From contig NW_019775480.1 in NCBI RefSeq assembly GCF_001039355.2, positions 435,314-499,313 on the forward strand: a DNA stretch of 64,000 nucleotides, read 5' to 3'. The DNA is from Lingula anatina (lineage: Eukaryota > Brachiopoda > Lingulata > Lingulida > Lingulidae). The notes under the pieces are model-generated. The model was not told the DNA's origin, ran no database searches, and was given only the letters and a program-made list of their open reading frames with translations. This document shows positions 48,201 through 59,935 of this stretch, piece after piece (the first letter of the stretch is position 1; every line of letters starts with the position of its first letter). A program made the translations under genes and the position numbers.

Positions 48201-51200
48201 TATTAAGAACGATGAAATATGGCAAAATGACGTTCTTTGAATTCAAAAATTGGCAAATTAAGTTGCATTTACAAACAACAATTTTCGGCAAATTTGCAAT
48301 CTTACAGGGTGAGATTTTTCAGTTCAGTAACGGAATGTAACCATGATCTTGATTACAGCGCAAAGACTGATTAGTTAGTTGTGATACAAATTAATCTCAG
48401 CACATTTTATTGACCTCGTTTTGTCACTGTCGAGAAAATGTCCGAAAGCCATACTTCTGCATTATGATTAATTTCAATGAAGGTCTCTTGGGGGTTTACC
48501 AGCGAGTATTCTTTACGTTGGCTACGTAAAAAGTCATACGTGAAACAAGGATATGATAATCTGATATATATATTATTTGATACAATCAAACAAATTTAAC
48601 AAGGGTACACCTTTATTTCCACTAAAACATTATTATTTCTAATATCATTTTTCCGATTCCCTGTATAACGCTAGCCATATTAGACCTCATCCACCATATG
48701 GATGGATTTTAATGTCCGTGTGACATGTGTCGTATAGGTAAATACTAGTGGGAACGAGAAAACTACTGATGCAATACCGAAAACTATATGCCTCCCTCCC
48801 CCCAACGTAATAAGCACAATAACGACTACAGACCTTCAAAATCGAAACACATTATTTCTTCAGGTTATTGCATGCGTTTTTTTAATGTTTATTGTGCGTA
48901 TTAAAACAAGTTTGAACAAAAATAGTGCAGTTTCTGTCCTTCATACAAAAAAGGAAGAGGTAGAAGCGAATACGAGTGACAATGTTGTGTCGTTGACCGC
49001 AAAGACGTTTTTACTATACTTTAAAACGCCACGGTGACATTAATGATTCGTAGAAAAAGATGGGACATGTAATTATAATAGGCATCAGAGCCGACGTTTC
49101 TCTTGCAGCATAATGTAGTTAGAGGCATTACAAGTTACAGAACTTAATGGTTGTGTTTGCAACTTTTGAATATTACAAAAACGCTCCGTTACTAGGGCTA
49201 CCAGCTCCAAGACTGTCAGACTCGAAAATGTGAGAGTGGGGTAATTGGGGAGGAAAAGCAAAATATGATCGTAAGGCACGAATTCAAGGCAAATCATTAG
49301 ATAGATCTTTCAGATGTGGAATAAAACCCCTCTCGTATAACTTAAATGACACTTCCTTGTGATAAATACCCAAACTTTAACGTGATGACGAGTGCAAGTA
49401 AATCAAGCAGGCCAGGACATGAAAGGAGCCATACATCTTGCACGACAGAAGACATCAGGTAGTCACGAGAGCCCCCTACAGAGGTGGAAAGTAAAGGCGA
49501 CTTCACTGCATACGACAGAGATGGAGAAGTGATATCAGAGCTTTTCTGTGATATTCACACACCTTGCTTTCGGTGGGTTTCAAAGGAGGCCTCCATATGT
49601 CGCTTGAATTATTTAAAACGAGAAATTGGTTAAAACTGTGCCTAGTCTCTAGATCTATAACTTCCCGTTTTTGTGACAGTTGCATTAAAGATACACTAAA
49701 CGACCTTTCATATGTGCGCTCAATCGATCGAATGTACTTTTTTAAAAAACGTGGCTGTTCAGACAGCTTTCTTACCCATTGCCTGCTAGAAGCAAAATAA
49801 AATTGAAAATAAATCCGATATTTGTCTAAATTGTAAAATCTTTGTTTAAAGTTTGTTGTAAACTACGGTGCCAAACACCCAATACTTTGTATCAACATTC
49901 CTAGGCTAAAGCCTATGATCACAGACTGTTGCTTCTTTGTCTTGTTTCTGTGAAAAAAGTACGTTCAATAGGGGTACGTTCCACAACAAAAAGTATCTAT
50001 GCTGTCGTAGGAGATATGATCAGATTTAATTAACCTAATTACATGTGTGCACTCTAATACTATCCATCCACCAATATGCCATGAGCGCCAGACGGCATGC
50101 CTACAGTATTTTACAACATGCACCACTCATATCATGCTTATTCACATTGCATTTTATATGACCAACCCTATACATTGAATGGCTGCCACATGCAAATTGC
50201 AGATGAGTAGGCCTCCGAACAGGCAAGCGCACTATTATAAAATGGCCCAAAATCTTCATGACTTGTTCAAAAACGCAGGTTAAAGGTTCAAGTCTAAGCA
50301 TTTGATGCAAGTCAGTAGATCTTATTATGAAACAATTTTGTGTCTTCTGAACGTTGCCGAAATACTGTCGTACTTATCTTGCTGATATGCAGTACTTAAA
50401 TTGTAAAGTCACTTAAGTATGTTGTTTTGGTAAGGTACCGAGTCCGTTGGCTCTCACAGAAACAGAACATTCATATTGCAAAATGAATACGTGTGAAGCG
50501 GCTTTATACAGAAATGAGTCAACCAAGTCACTGCGTCACTTGGCGAACACTGTAAACTACCTTTTAAACTATCCTGATGCCGGAAGTTGACAAATAACCC
50601 ACAAACCCTTTTTCTGCTATTTAAGGTAGATATACATAAGTATATGAGCTGACAAGACTAATATTACACAAGAATCAAAAATAACGGTGTGGATTAGTTA
50701 AGTCACATGTGCCAATGCCAATCTGTTTATCTATACAGGGTCACTACTATCAGGCAAATATGAAACACATATGCAAACACAGAGCAATATCTACCTAAAT
50801 GCTACTTTTTAATTTTTAGCACAAAGTTTATAATATAAATGCATAAAAAAGATTCTAAGAATAAAAGAAAAAGGGTATATAAGATAACCTAATATGTAAT
50901 GCTCCCATTTCCCTTTAGCTACCGGCATTAAAGACACCTTGAACACCGTTTGAGTGATCACTTTACTATCCCAAAGAAAGGATTGGATTTTTTTCTCGAA
51001 GTGGTATTGTGAGGAATGCTTGTAGTCGTTCACGCGGCTGAAGTCATGCGAAAAAAAAACGTGGGTTTGGAAATAAAGTGATGATCGGTTGATGCTTAAA
51101 TTTCATAAGGTGCGCCAGGAAATTTTGTCATATGTGTTTTTTTGCACCAAGATTCTGTTTCTGGTTAGATTACCTTGTCTAATATATTGAAAAATGGAAC

Positions 51201-54200
51201 TTAAGTTGAAAATGCAAAGTAATCCGTTTACAAGCTTTTTCGTTGACAGAGCCTTGACCGACCGACTATGAAAGTAATAACAACCATATTATAAATGCAA
51301 AACGAAATTGTCAACGCCGAGATGCTCATTTGAGGAGCACCTCAGCTAGTGGTTTTCTCCACGACCAGTTATTTAAACCTATACCCATTGGTAATTAGAG
51401 CACTGATAGAGGGCATTTTCTAGACTATTGGCGCCCATCACCTCTTAAATAACTCAGCACCTCAGTTTAATTTTGCCATATTAGAGATAAGAAGTTTTAA
51501 GTAGATTAATTTCTTTCTGGCTTTTTATTAATCTCATCATAATTGTGGGATACAATCGGCCAGGAGACAGGGGTGCATTCCATCCTACGGCTCAGAGCTG
51601 TTTCGCTTGCAAGTGTTCATTATGTCTCCTGTAAAATGATGAATCAGGTCACCTAGGGCATTAGAACACCTAACCCATCATTTTCCCAGCACGTAGAATA
51701 ATGTTCGAATCAACCTCACCGACATCTGCTACACAAAGAAGCGCCTTCCAAAACAACACGTCTCGCCGCACATCCCCATTTAAGTTAACATAAGTAAGGC
51801 GCTGACCCGACGTCAAAGTGATTGAAAGGTGAAACGAATGTCTTGTTGAAGTGCGGAGGTGTATTGGCACCATTATATAGATAGTGAAAGAGTATAATTG
51901 ACGATCTTATATTGCATACTGGACTGGTTATGATGAAAATCACTTATGTGGACAGAGTGCAAATGCAGTCACCGTCTATGTAAAAGGCGTCCATTTAATT
52001 TTGGCAATTCCAACTGCAGCATTGGTTTCGGGGTATTATTCACACGCGATGTTTGGAACCAGGTGTAAGACTAGTTTGTTATAAAATTATAACTTGCAAA
52101 AATTGTTTCAAAGCTCATCTGTTCAAACTTAACTATATTCATTGTTAACCCATCTGTTGGAAGAATGAATCAGCCTCAGTTTATTACAATACATATAGAG
52201 GCTTCATTTCTTTCCGTCACGCAGGCAGCTAAATGACATTTTTCTTTTGTGCAGTGCTGCACTAAAATGGAGTTGTTTTGTTACCCATAAAGACAGGATA
52301 CGAAAATTACCAGAGAAAAATCACTTTTAAATTATTTAACAGTAATTTTAGTTGTAAAGCACATTTTACTGTTTGGCAATGACGTGATATCACTTGGAAA
52401 CGACGCGTTCTTTGTTAAACATGACATCCATATGTCGTTTGCTCCTCACATACCTGTAGCAATAACAAAGACACCACAACCATAAAACTGTTGCCTCAGA
52501 GACCTACCAAATCTAAATGGCACACGACAGGATCCGTTGAAAAGCTTGATCTCCCCATCTTAAAACCGGCATTCGGTCAAATATCAAGATACACAGTAGG
52601 TCTTAGCTTTTTATAGCGAAATCACATTTGATAAGTTTAATACAAAGCAGATCGATGTGTTTTCAATGACGTATTCAGTGTTGTTTTCAAAGAAGCTAGA
52701 ATTTCCATACTTTTTCTCTTTTTAGGTCATCTCGGGACACTTTATTATTTACCCCCTTTCTTTTCAATCAAAGAGTGAATAAGGGCGATTCGAACAATAC
52801 CTGTCCTCAGACTTAAAGAGAGAAAGTGGCGGGACACCCTGGATGACAAACACAGCTCTGGTTTTTGAAATAGTTCCATATTTGGATGCCAATGCATTTC
52901 AAAAACCTGAATTAGTTACGAAACATTCTTTGAGGCTAGTTATACCATCTGTATTATTTTAAGGAGACAAGAGGAATTTCCATCTGGTTCCAAGTATAGA
53001 CGATTTACCAATACGTACGTATTGCGAGGGAAGCACGATCTGTTTAACATACACATTACATACCCCGTTTTGGCAACTTTACTACTGTGCAATGTGCCAA
53101 TTTGGATGTCAGCCACATCACCTCAGTTGGTATTTTCTAAAAGCAGATGATGCACCGTCATAGTGACCCTTGGTGACACATTAAGTTTTCCACAGTGCTG
53201 TCATGCATGCATTAATTATGATAGAGCCCATCGTAACTCAAACACCAAATACGTGATATGGGAGCTTGAGGGTTCGACAACAGTTGGAGATTTAGGCAAC
53301 CGGATGCTGGCAGTTGGTCGCAGACTGCTTTTTAAGCCTTTTTCATTACATGTAATGAATTAACAACCGTCTAGCCTATTTGAAATCATGTAATAATTAA
53401 AGGTATATCGATGTAAGCACCTGTAAGGAATGTCAATTGAAGTACTTTGAAATTTAAATAAGTTAGTTATAAGTCGGTTCTCAAGAGGAGAAAAGAGAGA
53501 GGAGAGGCCCAAAGAGGAGGGGTCAAAAGGTGAGTGTCCACTGCCAGCCACCGAGTACCTGCTTCTCGTGACAAATTAAATAGTTGGTCAATTTGTCTGC
53601 ATTTGTCTCATGAGAATTGGCAGCTACTTGTAATTTTGGTCGCCCAAGGGAATACTGTTACCGTTTGCCATCTCTAAACATAGAAAGTCCTACCGGCACC
53701 AATACCCTTTATGGAATACAGAATTACAAAGGATGTGGTTGAACTCGTGAAATAGCTGGGCCCAAAACGGGTAAAAGCTATATTACAATGGCCAATTTAT
53801 CCATCGGAAGACTGTTTGTAAAACGTTCTCAGTCTTTCCCCATTCAAATACCTTATTTGGTACCAGGATCTAAAACAACTCCAACTTAAGATTGAGTATA
53901 TCTGTCCATTAGATCTGTAATTAAATAAACATGGTCTCTGGCCCATTGAATGTCGTGGCCTACTTCTCTAACATACCTCATTTTATATAACATCTGTCGA
54001 CTGACAATCTACGTTACTTTATATGCAATTAACGAAATAACGAGCAAGAGTATGTTTCCCAAGCTACAAACAATAATTAAAAGGAGAAACAAGGTCAAGG
54101 TAATCAGCGATTAAGTCGCTGGTCGTCTGGCCTAACTAAAACAAAAATGACATTTTGAAATTATGATGTTAGATATGCTTCCTGTCATTGACACGAAATA

Positions 54201-57200
54201 CACTGTTGGTGCTTACACCATATTAAAAAAAGGCTCTCAAATGAGTTTGTCTCGTCGTGCGTTGGATTGTAACATACACGAACACACCGACACACACGCA
54301 CGCACACACACACACACACGCACACACACACACNCGGGTAAAAGCTATATTACAATGGCCAATTTATCCATCGGAAGACTGTTTGTAAAACGTTCTCAGT
54401 CTTTCCCCATTTAAATACCTTATTTGGTACCAGGATCTAAAACAACGCCAACTTAAGATTGAGTATATCGTCCATTGAATTAAATAACCATGGTCTCTGG
54501 CCCATTGAATGTCGTGGCCTACTTCTCTAACATACCTCATTTTATATAACATCTGTCGACTGTTACTTTATATGCAATTAACGAAATAACGAGCAAGAGT
54601 ATGTTTCCCAAGCTACAAACAATAATTAAAAGGGGAAACAAGGTCAAGGTAATCAGCGATTAAGTCGCTGGTCGTCTGGCCTAACTAAAACAAAAATGAC
54701 ATTTTGAAATTATGATGTTAGATATGCTTCCTGTCATTGACACGAAATACACTGTTGGTGCTTACACCATATTAAAAAAGGCTCTCAAATGAGTTTGTCT
54801 CGTCGTGCGTTGGATTGTAACATACACGAACACACCGACACACACGCACGCACACACACACACACGCACACACACACACACACACAGAGGAATTATGAGC
54901 GCTAACAAATGCACAGCAACAGCTGATTCATCATGGAAAAATGTAGGCATGCCATGTACAATAATAGGTCAGCTCCCACATTCAACACAGTGACATTGCC
55001 AAGACAAAGCACTCACGAGGCGTGGCGTAATATTGATTATGAAAAACCTTTACCTCTCTATTTCTAAATCGTATCGCATACGTGATATTCGTCTTAAGAA
55101 AACATTTAGTTTTCAAATCTCACATCTCACGTGCCCTCCTCACGTCCTCGTTTGATGTAGAGTTTAATTGAAAAGTTTAAATATCCCATACCACACCTAC
55201 GCAAGAATTTCACCATGTTATATTTGATCGTGAATTAACCAAAACCCAATCAATAATACTATTTTGTACAGGCCCTATCGTATTGATTTATAAGTGTAGA
55301 CCACATCATTTATACTGTGGCCCAATATTGCACAAGGAAGATGCGGGCATGAAAACATTTAGATTTGATCCTTTTCAATATGCATAGTAGGCCTTGATTA
55401 CTTTATGAATTATGCACGACATTTGGAGATTACAAAGCAGTATTTTTTTTCAGTTACAACTGGAGGGATTGGTTAGGTTTTTTTATAATTCCAAACAAAT
55501 GAACAGTCATCAACCTTTCCAGAAGTAATAACGGCTTCTAAAATGCGACTAATAAAGCACACATGATGGTCTAGTTATGTATAAAAAAAGGTTGTGCAGC
55601 ATGACGCATAGCATGAAATCTGAAGCAAGAGATAGCTAGAGCGCCTGGTGACTTTTAATGATCGTTACTTGAATGATTAATGGTTATTACTATATCTGGA
55701 CTTTGCTTTTATTTCATACCAAAATACAGGTCAGTTTTCTTTCCCAGATTTAGCAATGGGGTATTTATTACAGACGAGAACCACTGAAACGACAAATCCC
55801 AAAAGAAATTTTGAACAGGTTGTCCATTCGAGATTTAGAAAAACGAAATGAAGCCACATCACAAGTGAGATAAAAATCTGTCATAGCCAAGAGTATATTA
55901 TATATATCTGTGGCTGATGGGTAACACAGCATGCATTTCAGGTTATTACCCATGTCCAGAAGGCGCATCGCTCGTGTAAAAGAAATGACATCTAAAGGGC
56001 TGTGCTGCATAGCCATAAGCCGTGCTAATAATATGCATATTTGAGGGCTGTTTTCCTGTACTGGTAGGGCACATTAGAGCTGTGATGGATAGCGTGGTTG
56101 GGAAGAGCTATAACAAACACGTGATAAATAGGAGACGCATGTTACCCATCCCCTGTAGATGCTACCTCCAGATAACCGCCCTGTGTTCTACATATCTTGT
56201 CATCAAGGTGGAAATGGAAGGCTAGGCACAACACTTGTGGAACAATGTGGGAATCAAGTCTGCTACTGTGCTGGAGCATATCACCAGATTAGTGCGTTAT
56301 CGTTTTTAACACACAACCACAAGGTGTCAACTTTTTGTGTGAGAAACCCTACAGCAGCATGGCTGTCATTATTGGAATGTAGGCTGGCATATAATTTGGA
56401 GTGATCATACTTCTAAAGAACCAAGGGAGAATGGTCGGTCCCATTGCGAAGTGCTACCGGTATTAGTTCACCTAAAGGGGATGCCGTTATGCACCTTTCA
56501 CCAAATCGATAGAGTTATGCGCACAATAAACAAGACCAATACAAAAGATAAACATTACCATTGTTATTCAGTCTTAACCAGAACGAGGTTTCTTCAACTT
56601 CAAACTCAGCGCGCTTCTTTCCATTCAGTCGGGCCCCCATTTTAACCTAATGACCCATATTTATTCTCTTGAATTTTTAATTCCTAAAAACATTATGATT
56701 TTTTTTAATTTAGATTCTGTGTCAAAGATATTTGACAAAGGATTATTTAGTCAACAACTTTTACGCCAAAAGATCTTTCTATCAAAGCATTTCACACTTA
56801 TTAAGATAAAATACCGACCCTGTCGTGATTTCAGATATAAGAAAATGGGGAGAGGGCGATATTGGACAGCAATTAGTAGATCTGATAAGATAATACAGAC
56901 AAATAAAGGAGCAACGTTACCACGTAGGCTGGGTACTGATGTGCCCCGTGTGGCATCTTGCCTCCCTTTTGGTACTGGGCCTGGGTATTAAGCGCCCCTC
57001 GGATATGTAGCGCATTGGCATCTATATGTCCCGCCGTAGCGCCTTGGTGAATCTGTTCGTTCACTCTTCCTCCAGCCTTTGGAGCGTGTAGAGCCCCCTT
57101 GATTGCCAAAGACTGGGCATCGATCAGGGGGGCCTGTCCGATGTTCCCCTTTTTGCCCAAATCACTTTGCATTTTCTGTTGGGCCAGAGCGCCTCTGATC

Positions 57201-57529
57201 CCAATGGCTTCATTTCCCAACCCCTTGGCCACGGTTTTCGGGGCGTGGACCTGACAGTAGACATTCTTGTCGCTGACATCCACTTGGTTGGTGGTGTAGT
57301 TCTTCAGTGTAAGATGCTGGCCACACTGATTACAGCGAAAGCATTGTTTGTGAAACACCACTCCTTTCACTGGGCCGATTTTCTCGGCTTGGTATACGGT
57401 CGCTTCACACCTGTGACATTTCTGTAAATTTGACGGCGACTCAAACAAGGACGCCAGACGCGACTTTCCTCTCTGTTCAGAAGGAGAGAGAGAATGTTGT
57501 CCATTACTGCTGCCTTCTGTGGTCGCCAT
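40225..57529 (-). CDS. Hillarin-like LIM, coiled-coil and KY/transglutaminase-like protein
   Basis: Complete ten-exon model, 5' to 3': 56921-57529, 47960-48190, 47617-47688, 47326-47409, 46226-46450, 45220-45417, 44783-44865, 44352-44495, 43204-43359, 40225-41635; 3213 nt, 1070 aa, continuous phase. Domains: LIM finger (residues 38-95), three IRGAL-type repeats (108-180), charged coiled coil (about 204-407), acidic linker, transglutaminase-like core (about 474-604), KY-type Ig-like repeats to the end. The order LIM, coiled coil, transglutaminase-like core and the C-terminal KWGP...F motifs are those of hillarin (leech, fly) and vertebrate KY. These are cytoskeletal proteins at cytokinetic furrows or muscle. 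The usual Cys-His-Asp triad looks replaced (Thr537, Asn580, Gln595), suggesting a scaffold rather than an enzyme. The start has good context (AACATGG) and an in-frame TAG at 57542-57544. The 8.7-kb first coding intron could hide an extra exon. Confidence 0.93.
41636..43203 (-). other. Last intron of the hillarin-like gene
   Basis: A GTAAAA...TTTCAG intron of 1.57 kb, AT-rich. On the opposite strand near 42829-42864 a short ATG frame (MPCSTEGCNKT) is followed by a GTATGTGG donor-like sequence; it is treated only as a curiosity. Nothing else recognised. Confidence 0.6.
43204..44495 (-). other. Hillarin-like exons 8-9: degenerate transglutaminase-like core
   Basis: Exons 44352-44495 and 43204-43359 encode the segment from AIFRWITVKDLN through YGTETYHVLFMRLCSYAGL and NNTWNAVLVDRQWRLVQC to NWGA. 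In the family the pattern is C-x-G-Y/F-x-x-L-F, HxWN and Dx(T/H)WGA. Here the aligned residues are Thr537, Asn580 and Gln595. The structural residues (LF, LC, AG, WNAV, W-L, WGAR) are kept. Confidence 0.8.
45130..45200 (-). repeat. (CA)n/(GT)n microsatellite just after a hillarin-like exon donor
   Basis: About 70 nt of AC dinucleotides with two G interruptions on the plus strand. The hillarin transcript therefore has a GU repeat beginning about 19 nt after the donor of exon 45220-45417. Confidence 0.95.
47302..47316. promoter_or_regulatory. Intronic palindrome GGTTGCTAAGCAACC, copy B
   Basis: Perfect inverted repeat with a one-base centre, starting nine bases inside the intron after exon 47326-47409. 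It can form an RNA hairpin next to the 5' splice site. As DNA it resembles an RFX X-box (GTTGCY/RGYAAC half-sites). An identical copy lies at 47593-47607. The function is inferred. Confidence 0.5.
47326..47409 (-). other. Hillarin-like exon 4, tandem-duplicate exon copy B
   Basis: 28 codons, phase 0 at both ends, ending in FTDDLEKTLSPDELARVS. It is paralogous to the neighbouring exon 47617-47688. Being a multiple of three in phase 0, it can be included or skipped without shifting the frame. Donor GTAAGT, acceptor TGTAG. Confidence 0.85.
47593..47607. promoter_or_regulatory. Intronic palindrome GGTTGCTAAGCAACC, copy A
   Basis: Identical to 47302-47316 and in the same position relative to the donor of exon 47617-47688. 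The intronic sequence beyond the palindrome has diverged between the two copies, while the palindrome has not. Confidence 0.5.
47617..47688 (-). other. Hillarin-like exon 3, tandem-duplicate exon copy A
   Basis: 24 codons, phase 0 at both ends, ending in FSEHLERTMSPDELARIS. Twelve of the last 18 residues equal those of 47326-47409. The intron directly after it shares a 15-bp palindrome and flanking bases with the intron after the sister exon, so the duplicated unit included the donor side of the intron. Confidence 0.85.
53768..54334. repeat. 567-bp duplicated unit, copy 1
   Basis: Starts CGGGTAAAAGCTATATTAC and ends in a (CA)n tract with a single N at 54334. The next base begins copy 2. Near-identical to 54335-54891 apart from small indels. 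Confidence 0.95.
54335..54891. repeat. 567-bp duplicated unit, copy 2
   Basis: Repeats copy 1 in the same orientation, with about 10-nt deletions near 54470 and 54563 relative to copy 1, and ends in its own (CA)n. The N exactly at the junction raises the possibility of a false (haplotype) duplication in the assembly. Confidence 0.95.
56921..57529 (-). other. Hillarin-like exon 1: LIM domain and IRGAL repeats
   Basis: Encodes residues 1-203. The LIM zinc ligands are Cys38, Cys41, His60, Cys63, Cys66, Cys69, Cys92 and His95 (C-x2-C-x18-H-x2-C-x2-C-x2-C-x22-C-x2-H), all present. After the LIM, AIGIRGAL (108-115), SLAIKGAL (140-147) and ALHIRGAL (173-180) repeat at 32-33-residue spacing. The donor is GTAACG after 56921, phase 0. 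Confidence 0.92.
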
Positions 57530-59336
57530 GTTGCATATTTGCTACAATAACCCCTCAAGTGGTCGGACGTGTCCACGCCTCAGTGGGTCTACTCCATACA
57601 CCCCGCTCGTGATTCATTCACTTTTGGTTAACCTCTCACTGTCTCTTCGTCTTATTTCAACCTCAAGAAGGATACTTTTTTCACAGATTAATCTCATATG
57701 GCTGTGCACTTTAGCGTTAAGATGACACACTTCAAACGACTTTCACTCACTGCACAAGGTAGAGTCATTTGTGTGTTGAATAAGCAATGAACACACCTGG
57801 ATGAGTTTATTATGCTAAACGGGGGTGGAAGGTATGCTCAGGTGTGTCTTTCCTTCTTGGACAGTGATGCGCGCCTGCAGGTCATGAAAAGGTGCATAAA
57901 TTAATTATCATCGGTAAACGAGAAGTAAAACTAAAAACATTCGAAGAAAACACCTGTAGCACGCAGGTTAATGAAGTCGACGTACTTAACCACACCCAGA
58001 TCGGGGAGCTGATCACGGGCCCTCTTTGACCCGCCCTTCTGTTTACCGAACACACAAAAACGATGAGTCCCCCACCGTATTTACATTATATCCAACCAAA
58101 TTCTGAGCTGACGATAAGAATGTGGAAATGTTCGGGCCGGGCGTGCGCCGGACTAGGGACGTGCGCTGTATTAAGGAAGTTTATCGGGGGGTAATATCCC
58201 ATTGATTGGCTGATCATATAGGATCGATCGGCCTCTCGGGGTGTGGGACCAATCCACACGTGGACAGAGTGTGACCCTGCTCTGGCACAGCGATAGGATC
58301 GAGGTTTTTAGGGTGTGGCGGCTTTGGGTTTGATATCTATTCAGATTACTGTAGAGGATAGAATAAGCTTCATTACAAAACACTTATATTACGGACCTAT
58401 AATCATATAACCACTAGATTTTGCTAACTTTATATTCTTTGCTGGTTACCTTGATGATTTTTTACTGTGTCAACTGTGAGTGATTTCGATTTACAGGTCT
58501 ATTTTCAAGTTTCGTTTTATCATTCATTATGTTTGTCGTCTATTCTCTAAGTTCCCCACTTTTGTAATACTTATTTATTCTTATTGGTGCGAGACAAATG
58601 TGACGCTGTCATTCGACTGAAAAAGTCTATTTCGGGTATGATGTACATCCAAAGCTATCTCAGTTCATTAGCATTTTTCAAATTCTGCCTTGACAATCCG
58701 CAAACAAAAACCCTATTTTAGTCTTCAGAGTGTAGGCTGTCTTGTCACAATGATTCTAAAGTTTCTAAACAAAGTCAACAAATATGGGAACCTCTCCAAA
58801 TCGCTGTGAGATTTAGTTCAAGGTGTTTCTCACGCGTATATTTAACATATGCGGTGAACCCGGCTACCAGCATAACGTGTACGGTGTCACTCTTCACACG
58901 ATCACGTACTGGTATATAACAAGTGGTGTATTCATTCAGGAAGCAAATAAAAAAGATGTTTTTTTTCATACGCGCTCAGGTTGCTATTAAGAACGAAGTC
59001 ACATTGGATACATAGACGGAAAAGTCGAAAAAGTAATTTAGAAAGGGAAGCGCCCACCCTGTTTTGGCTGAATGTGGTCTCACCATTACATTCCGCCAGT
59101 ATTAACTTAATGGTGCATGAGCGCCTTTCTAATTTAGTAACATGTGTAATAAGATGGATGCATCTTGAACACAGTGCACATCTCATAATTAATTTAACGA
59201 TAATTCTGCAATTTCATTTATCTAAAGGACTCAGCCACAACAAAATGAAAATGCATAGAAATTAATTTGAGATTAACGAAAGACAAACAAACAGACCTTA
59301 TAGCTTTCCCTGACTCGTTGTTTTGAACTCGGTTTT

Positions 59337-59370
59337 GTATTCATTCATTCATTCATTCATTCATTCATTT
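59337..59370. repeat. (CATT)n microsatellite
   Basis: About eight CATT units followed by TTTA. Confidence 0.95.
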
Positions 59371-59534
59371 ATTTATATATTGCTTCAAACATAAAATGCC
59401 CCAAACAAGTTTCGAAGTACTTTGTCGTCATTACAACTGCTGAGCAGGTCGGCAAGACTTTACTACTCCTGTTATTTTTTATCAAAATGCACTGAAAATA
59501 AAGAGATAAATTAGGTTATAAAACTTTTCTCCAT

Positions 59535-59935
59535 TTTTTGTCAGTTCATTTACTTGCACGCAGAAAATGTAGGAGTTTTTGACGAATCATATAGGCTAAA
59601 CAAAACCCTCCGCGCCATCAAAGCGTCCTTTGAAGAATTCCCGGAATGTCTTTATCAGATTTTTATCTTCGGCTATAAAATATGTCCCAATTTTGTCAGT
59701 TCATATACTCATACACAGAAAATATAGGAGTTTTGGACGAATCATGTTAACGGAACGCTCCGTGAGACAAAAACTTTCTTCAAAGAATCCCCATGTTGTC
59801 TTTATCAGATTTTTATCTTCCGCTGTAAAATATGTCTCCGTTTTTGTCAGCTCATACACTCGCACGCAGAAAATTTTGGAGTCTTGGACGAATCATTTGA
59901 ATAAAACTCTTCGTGGGACCAAGGCGTTCTTCTAA
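59535..59935. repeat. ~153-bp tandem repeat, about 2.6 copies
   Basis: Units start with TTTTGTCAG; the TCAG lies at 59541, 59696 and 59847 (spacing 155 and 151). Each holds a CAGAAAAT motif, GGACGAATCAT or GACGAATCAT, and TGTCTTTATCAGATTTTTAT. The copies are diverged, suggesting an old array. Confidence 0.9.

Larger units (their letters stand above)
48191..56920 (-). other. First coding intron of the hillarin-like gene (8.7 kb)
   Basis: Phase 0 at both ends. Contains the 567-bp duplication at 53768-54891 with its CA tracts. No exon with convincing splice sites and the required phase was found. A stretch ending at 49562 (donor GTGTGTG) looked exon-like but its 40-nt length breaks the frame. 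Confidence 0.7.

Noticed and set aside
49523-49562. Possible extra hillarin exon ending before a GTGTGTG donor
   Set aside because: With the visible CAAG acceptor it is 40 nt and breaks the phase between exons 1 and 2, which already join cleanly in phase 0.
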